Shown: positions 7,337 to 7,742 of the stretch, piece after piece
Layout of the letters: each line of letters opens with the position of its first letter
Numbering within the stretch: position 1 is the stretch's first letter
Assembly (NCBI GenBank): GCA_015256455.1
Contig: JABZMB010000058.1
Coordinates: 1 to 7,742 of the forward strand
Direction: 5' to 3'
DNA length: 7,742 nucleotides
DNA from: Solobacterium sp.
GTDB lineage: Bacteria; Bacillota_I; Bacilli_A; Erysipelotrichales; Erysipelotrichaceae
Notes under the pieces: model-generated
Seen by the model: the letters and a program-made list of their open reading frames with translations, nothing else
Database searches by the model: none
What the model was told of the DNA's origin: nothing
Translations under genes and position numbers: made by a program

Positions 7337-7366
7337 ATTTTATATGATTCTTTGCATTCTTTGCAA
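7337..7366 (-). promoter_or_regulatory. Promoter of the CHAP gene (leaderless geometry)
   Basis: TTGCAA (7366-7361) precedes overlapping -10 candidates TATAAA (7344-7339, spacing 16) and TAAAAT (7342-7337, spacing 18). The first puts the start about two bases before the ATG, the second on the A of the ATG. No GGAGG-like site lies upstream of the start codon. Confidence 0.65.
7347..7364. repeat. Tandem 9-base repeat in the CHAP promoter spacer
   Basis: ATTCTTTGC is repeated twice with no gap (GCAAAGAAT twice on the coding strand). The copies fill most of the region between the -35 and -10 boxes and overlap the -35. It may be a direct-repeat operator, or chance in AT-rich DNA. Confidence 0.55.
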
Positions 7367-7418
7367 GAAAACGGTAATTTTTCACATAAAATTCACGTAT
7401 TTTCAGGACTTTTTACAT

Positions 7419-7448
7419 AAAAAGCACACATTTTAAACATGCATGCTT
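7419..7448 (-). terminator. Terminator after ruvB
   Basis: AAGCATGCAT (7448-7439) pairs with ATGTGTGCTT (7431-7422) over 10 base pairs, two of them G:U, with a 7-base loop. It runs into TTTTT (7423-7419). It separates ruvB from the CHAP gene. Confidence 0.8.
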
Positions 7449-7457
7449 AATCAATTC

Positions 7458-7742
7458 TTAAAATAATGTATCTGTATGTGTGATATGCAAGTGCTCGTAA
7501 GCCTTCTCAGTTACCACGCGACCACGACTTGTACGATTTACAAATCCAATCTGTATGAGATATGGTTCATACACATCTTCCAGAGTCGTTGTCTCTTCTG
7601 ATATTGCATTTGCTAGAGATTCGAGACCTACTGGGCCACCATGGAAACGTTCAATAATACCTCGCAAGTAACGAATATCTACTTCATCTAAACCAAGGGA
7701 ATCCACCTTTAAACGGTCTAGTGCAGTCTGTGCAATATCCCT
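7458..7742 (-). CDS. ruvB: Holliday junction helicase RuvB, C-terminal part (runs off the right edge)
   Basis: RuvB is the hexameric AAA+ motor that drives branch migration of Holliday junctions with RuvA, with RuvC or an equivalent resolvase cutting afterwards. The 94 codons seen are the end of the lid and the C-terminal winged-helix DNA-binding domain. The frame is open to the window edge and reads RDIAQTALDRLKVD, then SLGLDEVD, FHGGPVGLESLA, EDVYEPYLIQIGF and NRTSRGRVVTEKAYEHL, which is the standard RuvB ending. An in-frame GTG near 7706 is the internal Val of LKVD, not the start. The ATPase motifs are outside the window. The terminator directly downstream shows ruvB ends its transcription unit here; queA and tgt, which follow ruvB in many Firmicutes, are absent. 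Confidence 0.97.
   Translation of the reverse strand, partial: RDIAQTALDRLKVDSLGLDEVDIRYLRGIIERFHGGPVGLESLANAISEETTTLEDVYEPYLIQIGFVNRTSRGRVVTEKAYEHLHITHTDTLF

Noticed and set aside
7412..7428. WalR-like box TGTGCT-N5-TGTAAA upstream of the CHAP gene
   Set aside because: One half matches the TGTWAH consensus, but the other misses two positions, and the site lies in the ruvB terminator and its T-tract. Too weak in AT-rich DNA.
7146..7436. Plus-strand open frame of 96 codons
   Set aside because: It is antisense to the signal peptide and promoter of the CHAP gene, has no ribosome binding site and no recognisable protein pattern.

Overview
The window is a stretch of low-GC Firmicutes chromosome in which every supported gene lies on the minus strand, so it reads from high to low coordinates. 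The clues are AT-rich sequence, GGAGG-type ribosome binding sites, a T-box riboswitch, a CcpA-type cre-like box and Firmicutes-style protein families. The combination of ppdK, a YqkD-like hydrolase and an Ig/CHAP secreted protein makes a gut or oral Erysipelotrichia-type bacterium plausible, but that is inference and the genus cannot be named.

Layout in the direction of transcription: (1) the C-terminal end of ruvB with its terminator; (2) a secreted protein with two Ig-like segments and a C-terminal CHAP cysteine peptidase/amidase, with its own promoter and terminator; (3) an 80-residue membrane protein of unknown function, again with its own promoter and a terminator overlapping its stop codon; (4) a Nudix hydrolase; (5) a valine T-box leader and valS; (6) a membrane-anchored alpha/beta-hydrolase-fold protein; (7) the first 379 codons of pyruvate, phosphate dikinase (ppdK), which runs off the left edge.

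This is mostly housekeeping DNA: recombination, cell wall, nucleotide-type hydrolysis, tRNA charging and pyruvate/PEP metabolism. The genes look like separate, tightly packed transcription units rather than one operon, because terminators and new promoters sit back to back or overlap in gaps of 40 to 370 bases.

I see no mobile element, CRISPR array, RNA gene other than the T-box leader, or defence system, and no clear undescribed multi-gene system. The points worth a second look are smaller. The hydrolase-fold protein has lost its serine nucleophile and its catalytic histidine. Two adjacent genes have promoters whose predicted start point falls on or next to the ATG, with no ribosome binding site, which suggests leaderless mRNAs. 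The ppdK promoter has a cre-like operator in its spacer. The Nudix promoter overlaps the upstream gene's terminator so that its own transcripts would escape it. A perfect inverted repeat sits at the hydrolase promoter.
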